Below, piece after piece: positions 35,381-46,600 of a DNA stretch of 64,000 nt (positions within the stretch are counted from its first letter, which is position 1; every line of letters begins with the position of its first letter). This stretch comes from Melieria omissa (taxonomy: Eukaryota > Arthropoda > Insecta > Diptera > Ulidiidae): contig OZ020269.1 in the NCBI GenBank assembly GCA_963971225.1, forward strand, positions 93,833,540 to 93,897,539. The letters run 5' to 3'. The notes under the pieces are model-generated. The model was given only the letters and a program-made list of their open reading frames with translations, was not told the origin of the DNA and did no database searches. The position numbers and the translations under genes are program-made.

Positions 35381-36630
35381 GATGAATGGTCCCGGAAAAG
35401 TCCTGTAGAGAAAGTAGAGTGGGAAGACTGTCGAGGAAGGAAGCTGACGTCTCCAGCTACGTTTTAAGGGTATTCGTTTTAAGATAAACCTATAAACTCA
35501 TTTTGAACAATGTTATATGTTCCATTACATAAGGGCAATTGCCATTGTTGCCACATGTGAATATTTTTTTAGCAAATGTTGTTTTTTTTAGGCTCAGGTG
35601 TAAAAAATTTCATCTGTTTCAATGAGGCACATAGGATTTCATTTAAAGAGAGGGATCCATATAAAATGTTTGAGCTGAGTATCATTTGAAATCATAGTTG
35701 CCACCTAAAAATTTCGTAACAAACTAATGTTTAGAAGGTCTTCTACTCCCATTAGATGAAACTGAGCAGTTGCGATAGTTCGAAATTAAAAAAGAAGCGG
35801 ACTTAAGAAAAAAAAACAAGAGGTACAAATGTATATAAAACATTGTTTTTGGGTGGTAACACTGCCCTGAACCCATTCTTGAGTTAGTTACAGTTATAAC
35901 TGTTTTTTTTATTTTTTTAAAAACTAAAATATGTTCAAACCTTAAACCAGCCAACACTTTCAGCACCCAGTTTTGTGTTAAAAAATACTTAAGAAAAAAC
36001 AACAAGAAGTTTAAATAAATACATACAAAACATTGTTTTTGTGTGGTAACACTGCGCTCAACCCATTCTTAAGTTAGTTAGTTACAGTAATATTTATCTG
36101 TTTTTAACTTTTTAACTTAAATATTTTCAAACCTTACACCAGCCAACACACACAGCACCCAGTTAAATGTTAAAAAAATACAATAAAACCAATTAAAAAA
36201 AAAAATCGTACATGTACTGCCCATCAATTGATATGCAACACTTCCATACAGTACGCCAGTTGTACTTTGGCTCCCCACACCCACTTCTGCTGTTATTGGA
36301 CACTTTGCAATTGCAACAGGCGCCATAAATGCTAACGCGAAATAAATGCTGCAACAAAGTAGAAATGCGAAAAATTACGCGTTAAACAACAGAAGTGCGC
36401 AATAAGGGCAATTAATGTGGCAACACTGCAATGCACAAATTGCGTTACAAACGAGCACCTGGCTTTAAGTTACTGCGAAAGATGTCGTAGTTGTTTTAAA
36501 AATTTAACTTATTTTCATACCAAAATTTGTCTTTCAAAATTTATTTTGAAGCATTTTGATTGATCAATCAATCGCTTTCTACTTAAGTATTATTACTCTT
36601 AATATATTTAAGATACAAGGATCCCTTTCT
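35381..36630. repeat. Non-coding stretch with a 190-bp tandem duplication
   Basis: Two diverged copies of period 190 are anchored by AAAACATTGTTTTT at 35837 and 36027. Both contain GTGGTAACACTGC and CCAGCCAACAC. Outside them (35381-35800 and 36200-36630) no gene is seen. Confidence 0.7.
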
Positions 36631-36639
36631 CTTGAGAGG

Positions 36640-36990
36640 AGAACGATTTGAGACTATGCACCTGGAGTGTTCCGATCCTCTATAGGGAAGATGCTTCTAT
36701 CCACTTGCGGAAGACCTCTTGAAATGTAAGGTTTACATCACCAGGAAATGTGCTGGACAGGACAAAGTTGGTCTAAGCGAGTAGACTGCTACATCTAAAT
36801 ACTACAGCTGCCATGCGGAGAAGTCCGAAGAAGCGGCTTTGTGGTCAGCAAATGACTTTGCCACCACGTCTCACGTTTGACGGTTCGAAGAGTTCAGCCT
36901 CCATGTAACCACTTCAAACAATGGACTGAGGCTGATCGTTTTCTTGGCGGCAAGGATCAATTCCTTGACATACATAAAGCCATCTTACTA
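36640..36990 (+). pseudogene. RTE-type endonuclease remnant
   Basis: Broken frames read RLCTWSVPILYRED (usual RLCTWNVRTL start of the APE domain), TGQD-like GQDKVGLSE, YYSCHAEKSE and, after frameshifts, a LRLI/VNERL-like block. These follow the order of the N-terminal endonuclease of RTE-like LINEs. No reverse transcriptase follows. Confidence 0.6.
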
Positions 36991-38140
36991 TAACTTTAGT
37001 CTTTGAGTCTCTATACTAGTTTAACACTCTCTGGGCTTCTGAGTTCCCCATCTTTTCCAGGGCCAAAGTTGACAGGCCAAACTGAAGAATTATTAAAAAT
37101 ATGTACGAAAGTTTCTGGATCTTGATTGAATATCCCGCAGATATCTGAAGAGGAAATTGTAACTTTATTGAGATGATACTCGAGCGAATAGTGACCAAGG
37201 TATTCAGTGAGAATGAGAAGTTTTCTGGACACTCCTTTATCTGGACCATTAAGGACCATTTTAGCTTAGCTTACTCTCATACTGTTCGTAGATTGTTCGA
37301 CAAATTTTATGTCTACTTATTTTCTTGGCCATTCTTGCATGTCTCTTAGTCATTCTGGGCAGTTCACAAATTAGTTAGGGTCCCACCAATGGACGCATTG
37401 CAACTCTTTTGGCAAAACAATTGTTGCTTTCATGTCGTTCGTATTCTAGAATCCAGTGAAATTCTATACAGTTACGGCCTCTCAGTTCATTCAGGAGATT
37501 AGAGCAATTTTTGACAAGTTTTTGGAGACCGCGTAGACTTGTAGAGCCTTTAGGGCCACTTGACTCATGTGCTCTAAAAGTTTTCCTGACACTCCTGGCA
37601 CTCTCTGGTGCATGCCCCAATGACATTGATTTCAATCTGTAATATGATAACCAACTTCTTCATAGGGAAGGGTTTTTAAAATCTACAAACTTTACTCGTA
37701 TATTTCTTTGAGTATTCTATCTGGAGATGTAATGTTGTCGGAGATTTGAAATTCTGAGTCGTTACGTTCAATACACTCCTGTGATCCCATTAGATCTCTG
37801 GCATTAATTTCATAGCGTTTGGTAGTCGCAGAGTACTTTCCTGAGTCTCCTAGTCTCCAGAGTACTTTTCGCTATAAGACTTAGTGTACGAGTAGCTAGG
37901 CCTGTTAGTACCTCAAAGATCTTTCTAGAGACCTTTTTCATGCTTTTATTTTTTTCAACTTCATGCCACCAGTCAAGAGCGACGTGACTATAGGTTTAAC
38001 AATCCTGTTGTAGTACCAGTAGACTATTTTTGGACTGAGTGGCAAAGTTTTGCCATATAACTTTTGACATACGAACATTGACACGCGAGTGAGCTATCCA
38101 AGGATACCCCAGAATATTTCACATCGTCTAAATCATCTAA
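36990..38140 (-). pseudogene. Jockey-type LINE remnant
   Basis: On the minus strand the order is reverse-transcriptase C-terminus (ALDWWHEVEK and LTGLATRTL, about 37880-38000), an RNase H late motif (LLNELRGRNCIEFHWI, about 37440-37500) and a C-terminal Cys cluster (YLGHYSLEYHLNK then SSSDICGIFNQDPET, 37090-37220). Many stops and frameshifts separate them. The order fits a degraded 3' half of a single element. Confidence 0.7.
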
Positions 38141-38149
38141 AATAATAAT

Positions 38150-39420
38150 GGATCAAATTGATGGTGAAAGAAAATCGTTGTCTGCATTTTAACTTATTGT
38201 TGTAATGCCGAATTATAAACAATTTTTACTCAAAATGATGATTGATCAAAGTTATTTCTGGTATATTAAACTATTGTTTTAATACGGGCTTACAAAATTG
38301 ATCAGAATAATGCTTGATCAAAATAATGATTGATCAAAGTAATGCTTGATGCAAAATCAATCCCTTCATACATAACTGTTATGTGTAATGTCTGCTTAAA
38401 AAATTGATTGATCAAAATTATGGTTGAAAAAAACATTGATTTTTCTAAAATAATGTTTGATCCAAATTATGATTGATCAAAGTAGTGCTTCATCAAAATG
38501 AATAAAATTTGCATACTTAACTGTAACATATGCGTAAAAAAATTGATTGATCAAAATAATGGTTGATAAAAACATTGATTTTACTCAAATAATGTCTGAT
38601 CAAAATAATGATTGATCAAAGTAATGCTTGATCTAAATTAATTTTTGCATACTTAACTGTTAGCGTAACATCTGCGTAAAAAAATTGATTGATCAAAATA
38701 ATGGTTGATAAAAACATTGATTTTACCAAAATAATGTCTGATTAAAATAATGATTGATCAAAGTAATGGTTGATGCAAAATCAATCACTGCATACATAAC
38801 TATTATGTGTAATGTCTGCGTAAAAAAATTGATTGAGTGATTTTACTAAAATAATGTTTGATGAAAATTATGATTGATCAAAGTAATGTTTGATCAAAAT
38901 CAGATTTTTGGATACTTAACTTTTAGTGTAACATCTGCGTAAAGAACATTGTTTGATCAAATTAATGATTGATCAAAATACTGATTTATCAAACTAATGA
39001 TTGATCAAAATAATTATTGATCAAAATTATGATTGATAAAAATATTGATTTGACTAAATTTATGGTTGATAAAAAAATGACTAATCAAAATATTAATTTG
39101 ACTTAAATAAGGGTTGATCGAAGTAATGATTGATCAAAATCAATTTCAGCATATTTAATTATTTGCCTAATGTCTTCTTAAAAAAATTATTTGATCGAAA
39201 TAATGATGGATTAAAATTATGATTGATCAAACTAATGATTGATCAAAATGATGATTGATCAAAATATTGATTTGACTAAAATAAGGGTTGTTCAAAATAA
39301 TGATTGATCAAACTCATGATTGATCAAATTTATAGTTGATAAAAATATAAATTTTACTAAAATAATGGTTGATCAAAATATTGATTATTCGATCGATTCG
39401 ATTATAATTGATGAAAATAA
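38150..39420 (+). repeat. TGATCA-rich satellite
   Basis: Dozens of units like AATGATTGATCAAAATAA, about 16-24 bp each. They are organised up to about 39000 in a higher-order repeat of about 142 bp anchored by AATTGATTGA at 38401, 38541, 38683 and 38827. The right part is less regular. TGATCA is a perfect 6-bp palindrome repeated at high density. Confidence 0.95.
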
Positions 39421-40646
39421 GTTTTTACATGCATATTTATTTGTTGTTATTGTTCTCGCCTTTTGGTGGCATCTCCCCCAGTGTGCAACGACACAATGTG
39501 CATTTTCATCTGACTTGCGCGGCAATACAAAACAATGCGCCTTAAAGCTAAAATACGGCACATGAAATGGGATGCACAATTTAATGAATAACAATTTTAC
39601 ACATTCTTTTGCCGAGCGAACACACAGCACAACAATTTAATTACAGTACAAAAACACAAACGAGGCTGAAGTCAACATCAATAAAACAACAACAACAACA
39701 ACACTAGCAGCAGCATGATTATAACAATGGAGCGCATGACACGGCAGCCGACAAACAATTGGCAATGAGCGGCTGGCCAACGACTCTGTCCCCCTCACCA
39801 ACACTCTGGTCACCCACGCAACAATGGCCAACCAGGACAATAACGAACGAATTTTCATTTTGCGTGCATTTCTTGTTGTCATCAATTGAAATTCAATGTG
39901 CCGCTGCAGCTCTAAGCCGGCGACAGCGCTGGCTCGTTGGTTGTTTGGTTGGTAGCCGGTCGACCAACCGACCGGTGCATGACCGTTTGGTTGCCGTCGT
40001 GGTGTCTTTTGTCAGCGCTGAATGAGTTGGCAAATAGTTGCAATAGTTCCGGCCAGCGATGCGCCAGCTGCCGCCTGACAATGCCGATTCGTCAACGAGC
40101 AACAAGTTTCGTTCGCTTGCAACCATTGTTTTGGGCTGCGTTTGGCTGGCGCTGTCGAGTGTTCGATGCTGGCGATCTGTGTGCTCCCACTGAATGCGTT
40201 CGAATCTGGCATTCAATTAAGACATTCTGCATTCACACAAGCAGCGGCAGTTATATAAAGTTTAGTGCTTTAGGACTTTAAGGGACTTGAAGTGAGTGTT
40301 GAGCGTCTTAACAGTAGAATGCGGTAGCAATCTGAAACTTGTTAGATGCCCATATGCAACTATGCAGAATAATTAAAAATTAAAAATAAATTAAATTAAA
40401 AATAAGGAAGAGGTGAAGGAAGGTTTTCCTTCAAAAACTAGTGTCATAAAATAATTAAGAACCTCAATGATCTCAAATTTACTCCCAGGGTATCCCAGTG
40501 TTAAATGAGATTTGTTTAGCAGTAAGAAAAATCTAAAACTTGTCAGGTTGTTTATTCAAAGAATACAAATATTTTTTTTAATTCTTTTCAATATTTTTAA
40601 GTAACAAAATAATCATGAAATTAAAAAAAATAAAAATAAAAACAAC
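39421..40646. other. Non-coding, regulatory-looking DNA
   Basis: GC-moderate DNA with CAACAA runs (39685-39705) and CGACC repeats (39958-39975). Several open frames overlap on both strands with no family features, so I call no gene. Confidence 0.35.
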
Positions 40647-40661
40647 AAAAAATTATTCCAC

Positions 40662-40734
40662 TGGTTCCATCCAGGATCGAACTGGAGACCTTCTGCGTGT
40701 AAAGCAGACGTGATAACCGCTACACTATGGAACC
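40662..40734 (-). tRNA. tRNA-Val(TAC)
   Basis: The reverse complement is the same 73-nt tRNA-Val as at 18557-18629, with anticodon TAC. The Pol III terminator is the A6 run at 40647-40652 (T6 on the minus strand). It lies head to head with tRNA-Leu(TAG) at 41023, 288 bp apart. Confidence 0.96.
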
Positions 40735-41022
40735 ACATGTTGGTTCGTGAGCAAATACCCATTTTGTTATAACACAACAAAAACTCAAACACTCACTGCG
40801 CAGGCCCAAAAATAATAGAAACGAAGCCATTTTTTGCACTTTCTTTGCGGCCCTAAAACGTTTATAATCAAAATTTTTGAATGAAATTTGGAAAATTTGC
40901 AACAAAGCCAAAAAAAATTAAAAAGTTAAATTCAAATGAAAATTGAAAAATTAAAAATTAAATTAAAAATTAAAATAATTTCAAAAATACTCAAAAAAAC
41001 TTCTGGCACAATGGGGCAATCA

Positions 41023-41104
41023 GGTAGCGTGGCCGAGCGGTCTAAGGCGCTGGTTTTAGGCACCAGTCTCCCCGGAGGCGTGGGTTCGAATCCCACCGCT
41101 GCCA
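41023..41104 (+). tRNA. tRNA-Leu(TAG)
   Basis: An 82-nt class II tRNA with the same body as the other Leu genes in the window, but the loop TTTAGGC gives anticodon TAG, reading CUA. The variable arm is TCTCCCCGGAGGC. The terminator T4 is at 41115-41118. Confidence 0.96.
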
Positions 41105-41118
41105 GGTGCAGTTATTTT

Positions 41119-41980
41119 ATGAATTTTCAACTTAGTAATTCTGGATCCAGTGAACGTAATAGTGAAATTTAGTGGACGATAACACTAAACATGAAATTCA
41201 ACATTTGTTTTGTTCTTTATTTTCCACTACTATTCAAATATGTCGTTGCTTCAAAAATAAATATTTATTCTCACCTAGCAACACAATTCACCACCTGAGA
41301 AAACAAATAACGCATGTTTTATTGTGTTTAGTAGCACAAACATCTGCTTTTTTTAACGAAGCACTAAGTTTGAAATATTTTTAACTCACTCCCAAAAGTA
41401 TGCAGCATATAGCGCTTCTAATTCTAAATCTCTACCTAATAGCAATGACTTGCCTACATAATGAACTGTTGTATGTGCAGTCAGTAATAGAGACACTTAA
41501 GTCAACTCATTACTGAGGCTGCGTCTTTCGTTTAATTTTAGGAACACTCATCGTTCGAGTGAGTCATGTTCACATTTTCACTGCTTTAGCTGTTCGCTAG
41601 TGTGTTACTTTGTGCTTCGTTGTTAGCTGTGTAGTTCTCACTTGCTTTATGAGTAAACATGCTGAAATATTGCCTCAATTGGTTGTTTTAGTTAAGACTA
41701 TACTTCACAGGATCATTTCTGTAGTCAGTCTTCATTTACTTTCTTTGCAAAATGAGAGTTCCGTTCGCCCGCGATGACGAGGTATATCGTTTTGTCTGGC
41801 AGCGTGAGGATATGAACTTTGTCTCTAAACTTGTCCTTTTGGACAGTGCTGAGATGATGTTTCTTCGATGATCGCTCGGTCAAACACGGACAAAACGACT
41901 TCTGAGTGGTCCACAAAATTTTTAAATAATACATTTCAAATATTTTTATTTATAAGAGAGAGGCAAAAGCGATGGCAGTA
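41119..41980. other. Non-coding, possible transposon debris
   Basis: A minus-strand frame at 41725-41934 reads LPDKTIYLVIAGERNSHF and looks protein-like, but I do not recognise it. No promoter or splice context is evident. Confidence 0.35.
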
Positions 41981-42293
41981 AAATAGTATAACACAACCAA
42001 GTCGTCGCGCGATTTTTACGCAGCGAACGTACGCTGTCAAAATTAAAACACAGCAGTAAATGTGATTGCCCACAACGACGACGACTGCGATATTCGACCG
42101 ACGACCGGTCGTCCGACGATAGAACAAATTCTAATTTGGTCGCAGTCGTCGTGCGAACCAATCAGCTGTCAGCGGTGAAAAACGAAAAAACAAACAAACG
42201 AAAAATTGTGGTAAAATTTTGTGATTTGTGGTTTTTTGAGGTTGCAAAGTTGTAAGTGGTTATTTTGTCTTTCCCTTTCGTATGTTTTAGAAA

Positions 42294-43100
42294 ATGGACA
42301 AGACGGAGCCCCTAATTGACCGAGCAGCGAAAGAAATCGTGCCCGCACTGGCAGTTGCGCTTCTGATTAGAGTTGCAGGTGGAGCCGGTTTTGTGCTGCC
42401 GTGAAGGAAGTTGGCTAATATTGCTGCCCCGAAAGTAGCAAAATTCGTCGCCTGGACAAATCAAGTTTGCGCATATGACAATACGCCCGTTAGTGTCCCG
42501 GTAGTGTTTGCCGTCGAGCGCCTGGCAGAGCGGGTGCGCTCCGAGGGACTGGAGGTGGTGTGCGTGCCCACTAGCTTTCAGGCGCATCAGCCGATTGTCG
42601 GGCATCAGCTGCAGCTGGGCGATCTGGACCGGCATCCAAAGCTGGCCGTGGCCATCGATGGCGCCGACGAGGTCGATAGCGACATGGTACTGATCAAGGG
42701 CGGCGGCGGCTGTCTGCTTCAGGAGAAAATAGTGGCCGCCTGCGCGAAGCAGCTTATTGTCATAGCGGACTACACCAAGAACTCGCAGCGCCTGGGCGAA
42801 CAGTATGTTACATGAAGGGGATTCCGATCGAGGTGGTGCCCATGGCATATGTGCCAATAAGGCAGCGCATTGCGGCCATGCATGGCGGTAGCCAAGGCGG
42901 GGCCGTGCGTCACGGACAATGGCAACTTCATACTTGACTGGCACTTTGAGCCGACAACGGTTTACGACTGGAAGGCGGTGAATGAAGATTTGCTGCTCAT
43001 ACCGGGCGTGGTCGGGACAGGTTTGTTCGTGGACATGGCAACGAAGGCGTATTTTGGTATCTGTGGTGGTCTGTATTCGAATCTCATGTTTGTTTTGTAA
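42294..43100 (+). pseudogene. Rpi: Ribose-5-phosphate isomerase copy, disrupted
   Basis: Most of a type A ribose-5-phosphate isomerase (pentose phosphate pathway, ribose-5-phosphate to ribulose-5-phosphate) is recognisable. The landmarks are [30 protein letters not shown] (catalytic Asp pair), [15 protein letters not shown] (catalytic Lys and Glu), [38 protein letters not shown] and IPGVV-TGLFVDMATKAYFG. It is broken in several ways. The substrate-binding GSGST loop is replaced by about 150 bp of unrelated sequence with a TGA at 42402-42404. A frameshift lies at about 42805-42815 (stop at 42813), another at about 42880 with loss of about seven codons, and the C-terminus is altered. Introns are absent and a short A-rich tract follows at 43117-43137, so a retrocopy is possible. 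ATG 42294 is the natural start. Confidence 0.85.
42312..42480 (-). other. Cys-rich antisense segment replacing the Rpi N-terminus
   Basis: The 150-bp block that interrupts the Rpi copy is open on the minus strand and reads [19 protein letters not shown], then STCNSNQKRNCQCGHDF, ending at the TAG at 42312-42314. The cysteine spacing looks like a small secreted protein. It could be a second captured fragment in inverted orientation, or chance. Confidence 0.25.
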
Positions 43101-43238
43101 ACACGCTGCTTATTACAAAAAAAATAATAATAAATAAATCCTTAGCCAGGTATGTGTCTAAATACAAATTGCTTTTAATCGCGCGGTCCAATGAATCTCG
43201 CCAGCGGTTCTCGAGCGAGTAAGTGCTGCATTGCACCT

Positions 43239-43599
43239 TCAGAAGGACTTCTTGCTGCGCGTGGGCAGCAGACTTTCCTTGGCGTAATTTAATAATGACA
43301 GCAGACCCTGTTTCTTGCCGCGCGAGAAATAGTTTGTGACCACATCGTGATTGTCTGTAACCTATATACACATTCAGATTAACCGCCCTCAAAGGTCGAA
43401 AATAACGACGTACCCATATGCTCGTTTTCTCGACATCGAATTCATGTTGATTTCCTTCACTCAAAATAAAAGGCAATTGTGTGTTTGCCGTGTTTGCAGG
43501 AATAATAGCTGATGCGAATGTCGCATCATTCTGTTTTACTGTGCGTATTTCCACGACGACGACGCACTGCGTAATTTTTCGGTGCGTATAAAGTCGCAC
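43239..43599 (-). CDS. Partial spliced frame of unknown family, antisense to Rpi copy
   Basis: On the minus strand an open exon (down to 43414) ends at a good donor GTACGT. A 52-bp intron (43413-43362) with acceptor ATATAG follows, then an exon 43361-43239 of 41 codons that ends in TGA. The joined frame reads GNQHEFDVEKTSIW, then VTDNHDVVTNYFSRGKKQG, then LLSLLNYAKESLLPT and stop. Phase is kept, and intron size is typical of flies. No in-frame ATG is found upstream before the TIR, so only a 3' part of a gene is present. I do not recognise the family. Confidence 0.5.
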
Positions 43600-43661
43600 G
43601 ACGACTTGGTTGTATTTATACTATTAGCCGGGAAGAAAATGTCTAATATTAAGGAAGTTAC

Positions 43662-44690
43662 TAGTGATGGGAAAAAAATTAGGTAATCGATTAATGAATC
43701 ATATGATTAATTGAAACAGAGCGATTAGAGAGCCATTAACCGAAAGAAATGGATATTAATCGAATGATTTTCTTAATATTTTAACTTAAGGGGCTCGTCT
43801 ACGTACAAAGTTTTAAAAAATCCTTTTTTTACATAATTTTCATTTGGAAGACGTGAGGAATGTTATTTCCAAAGAATTTGGGTAAACTCTTCACGGTTAT
43901 TGAGCTGTAGAGCATTGAGCACGCTCCCTGTGAACTTTAAACGCGTTTTCCCGAAAGTCGTATTTTTCTAACTTACTTGCACGATTTTAAGAAAAGTTTT
44001 ACACGCATCGATTCGATTACTTGCTCAGAAAACATGTCGCTATGAGTAGACACGAGCTTTTGACAAAATTTTGTTTTTTTTATTATAACAGGCAGGAATG
44101 AATTAATGAAAGTAAGTACATATTAAAGGAAAAAAGATATATTTGTATTTTATTTGTTCATTGTAGAGTTTAGCAATAATAGTTTGGGCAGGCGGGAGAT
44201 CATGAACCTGTGCCTCTTTTCAGTGGCAGTTGCACCTGCTTTCGAAAAGAGGGGCTCTGCTGGTACCGAAGTTCCTAAAAGATAACAGTACCGAAGAGTT
44301 ATTTATTAACTATATAAAGCTTAGGGTACATTATTCGCGTTTCTTCACAGGCATTGATGGCGTTGCGCTTTAGTTTCAAAACGGGAGCATTCAAAAAAAG
44401 CTAAGCTCATCCTGAATTTGGGTTAGGTCGTTGTCTTTTTGTGACGTTTGTGAGCCAGCAATTTGCGGTGGGCCCATAAATCAAATTCAATATCGCATCA
44501 AAGTGTCCGTTTCAAGTTTTTATTTTGCGCGAAGAAAAAAAGGTAGTGATACGTTTTCTTTCGATTATTTTCGCATCTAATCGATTAACGTTTCGATTAA
44601 TCGAAACCCATTTTTCGATACAATTAAATCGTGAATTGAAAGAAAAAAAATCGATTATTGTGTATCAAATGATTAATTGTCCCATCACTA
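43662..44690 (-). mobile_element. Degenerate hAT element with perfect 8-bp TSD
   Basis: Both ends read TAGTGATGGGA in inverted orientation. They are flanked by identical 8-bp GAAGTTAC at 43654-43661 and 44691-44698. Length 1029 bp. The ends fit hAT, and the transposase C-terminus is still visible on the minus strand (44160-44290). The rest of the transposase is deleted, so it is non-autonomous. The terminal regions are rich in ATCGATTA motifs. Confidence 0.93.
44160..44290 (-). pseudogene. hAT transposase C-terminal (dimerisation) fragment
   Basis: The minus strand reads GTSVPAEPLFSKAGATATEK, then RHRFMISRLPKLLLLN and a stop, with the step between LG and TSVPAEP also preserved. The pattern TSVPxExLFSKAGxTxTExRxRL...LxKLLxLN is the conserved C-terminal block of hAT transposases. 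Upstream catalytic parts are absent. Confidence 0.9.
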
Positions 44691-44698
44691 GAAGTTAC

Positions 44699-45480
44699 AC
44701 ATCCAGTTCTTAGCAATTTACAACCAAAAAATATTAACTTAATGACTTTATGTCGCTACAGTTTTGCATTACATATCGCACACGCACAACAAAAGTGACA
44801 CAACTAAAAATTTTTGATTTTTCAGGAAACGCAAAAAACTGTTTTTGAGCTAAGTAAACATTTTTTTTTAAATAACGTATAGACCGTTCAGTAGAAAATC
44901 CTTACAAATTATGCTTTATGATAAGTTGCAAGAATTTTTTTTATTTTACACTACACCCTCAACATTTGCTCTGAAATGGAATTTACGTTTTCTGAAATTG
45001 AATTTGTGTTTCTGAAATTGAATTTACGCTTTCTGAAATTGAATTTACGCTTTCTGAAATTGTTTTTACGCTTTCTGAAATCGAACTTTAAAAGGTGTAG
45101 AAAATCCAAAATTTTGAGTTGTGACTGTTTTGATAATATTTCAATTCAATAATTACCGAATTATTTCAAGTTATGCCACTTTTTCTGAACTTAATAATTA
45201 TAAATGACAGTAAAAAGTTGAAAACAAAATTTTGAAAATTCATAATTAATTTTAATAATTAAGAATATATACAAAAATTGTCAGAATTTTGCTTAAAATT
45301 AACTTTAACAAAAATGTATTTCGTCAAAATTGACACAATTTGAGTTTTGACTCTTTTGCATTGAGCTGCAGCGATCAAATAGCATCAAACTTCTGACATG
45401 AAGTCAATACTCATTCAATATCGGAAATAGTGTCTTCCACCAAAAACGCATTCAATAAAAAAAAAATTAAAAAAAAACAA
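44699..45480. repeat. Non-coding; short tandem units at 44976-45090
   Basis: Around 44976-45090 a 24-27-bp unit (TTTCTGAAATTGAATTTACGC) repeats about five times. Otherwise nothing specific is seen. Confidence 0.7.
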
Positions 45481-45489
45481 TAAAAAACT

Positions 45490-45571
45490 TGGCAGCGGTG
45501 GGATTCGAACCCACGCCTCCGAAGAGACTGGTGCCTTAAACCAGCGCCTTAGACCGCTCGGCCACGCTACC
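45490..45571 (-). tRNA. tRNA-Leu(AAG)
   Basis: The reverse complement is an 82-nt class II tRNA-Leu with anticodon AAG. It differs from the 6171 copy by one base in the variable arm (TCTCTTCGG for TCTCCTCGG). The terminator is the A-run at 45482-45487. It is identical to the copy at 47738-47819. Confidence 0.96.
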
Positions 45572-46600
45572 GATGTCGATAGTGCTGCCAAATGTCACAC
45601 TTCATAGAAGCAAATTAAAATGTTCACATTTCTTATTGACGCAAACAAATTTCAATTGACGTCATTTCATTCGAATTCACAAAATTATTCATTACATTGA
45701 GTGAAATAATGTTGGTGCGCTAAAGTGTTTAAAAAGACTAAAACAAATTTAGTTGTAGCTAATTTGAGACCTTATGTGATTTTGCAAAAGCTTGTTGGAG
45801 ACTTCATATAATTTTTTTTTTAATTTAACAAACCAAAGCATCCAGCAATAAGTACAACTGAAGTAGCTTAAAATTTAACTCGTAAGGCCACAATGTTCAA
45901 TGTGTGCCACCAAATTGAAATGGAATGTTTGTTAAAATGTTCCTCAATGAAATTAAAAAAAAGCTAAGCAACGTTTTGCAGCTCCAGCTGTGGCAAATTT
46001 TCCAGCGTTTAAAGTTATTGTGAACTCTCCAATGAGCGCCTAACAATAAAACTTCTCGTTTCCATTACAAATGTTTATTCACAAAAATATCCAAATATTT
46101 CTTTTTTGGTACATTCAAACATTCACCCAAACATAGATCGAGATATTTAGGTATTTTGATATGTTTGTGTGTGCAACTCGATTAATTTAATCGCATGAAG
46201 CAGCATTATTGACAACAAAAGCAGCAAAGTTCACTTGAAGCGTAAAAATAGCAAATATTGAGCGCCAAAAAACTTTTTGGCAAATTGCTGCAACACAATT
46301 GAAAAGTTTTCAGTACACTCAAAATAAGCAGAATAAGAAAAATAAGAATAAGAATAATAAGAAAAAATAGTAAATAGTTGATCAGAAGCAAAGTTTGCAT
46401 GGCTTTCAATATTAGTTACAGTTGAATTTAATTGAATAAAAACTATAATAAAAAATACTGAAGTAAAAAAAGTAACGAAAACAGTTAATTATAGCTGAAA
46501 AAGTGAGGAAAAACAATTTAATTTCATTAAATTTAAAACATTAAACTTTAATAATGAAATAAATAGTAAAAAAAAGTCAATAAAAAACTGAAAAATGAAA
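45572..46600. other. Non-coding, no gene recognised
   Basis: AT-rich DNA between the tRNA and the tandem array; no supported gene. Confidence 0.4.

Larger units (their letters stand above)
41982..43625. mobile_element. TIR element that appears to have captured host genes
   Basis: The left end (41982-42028) and right end (43579-43625) are inverted copies. Both start AATAGTATAA, then ACAACCAAGTCGTCG, then GCGA and ACGCA, with a few differences over about 47 bp. Both subterminal regions carry many CGACGAC/GTCGTCG units, including a hairpin at about 42076-42152. Between them lie a broken ribose-5-phosphate isomerase copy (plus) and a spliced open frame (minus), tail to tail. No transposase is seen and no target duplication is clear, so the superfamily is unknown. 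Gene-carrying TIR elements of this shape resemble Pack-type elements; that reading is inference. Confidence 0.6.

Noticed and set aside
42251..42290. 40-bp intron in the Rpi 5' leader (GTAAGT ... TTTTAG)
   Set aside because: Splice-like ends exist, but the length is below the usual fly minimum and nothing else supports it.
42312..42944. 210-codon minus-strand frame over the Rpi copy
   Set aside because: From 42480 upward it is the antisense of clear Rpi coding sequence. Only the last part is kept as a weak separate note.
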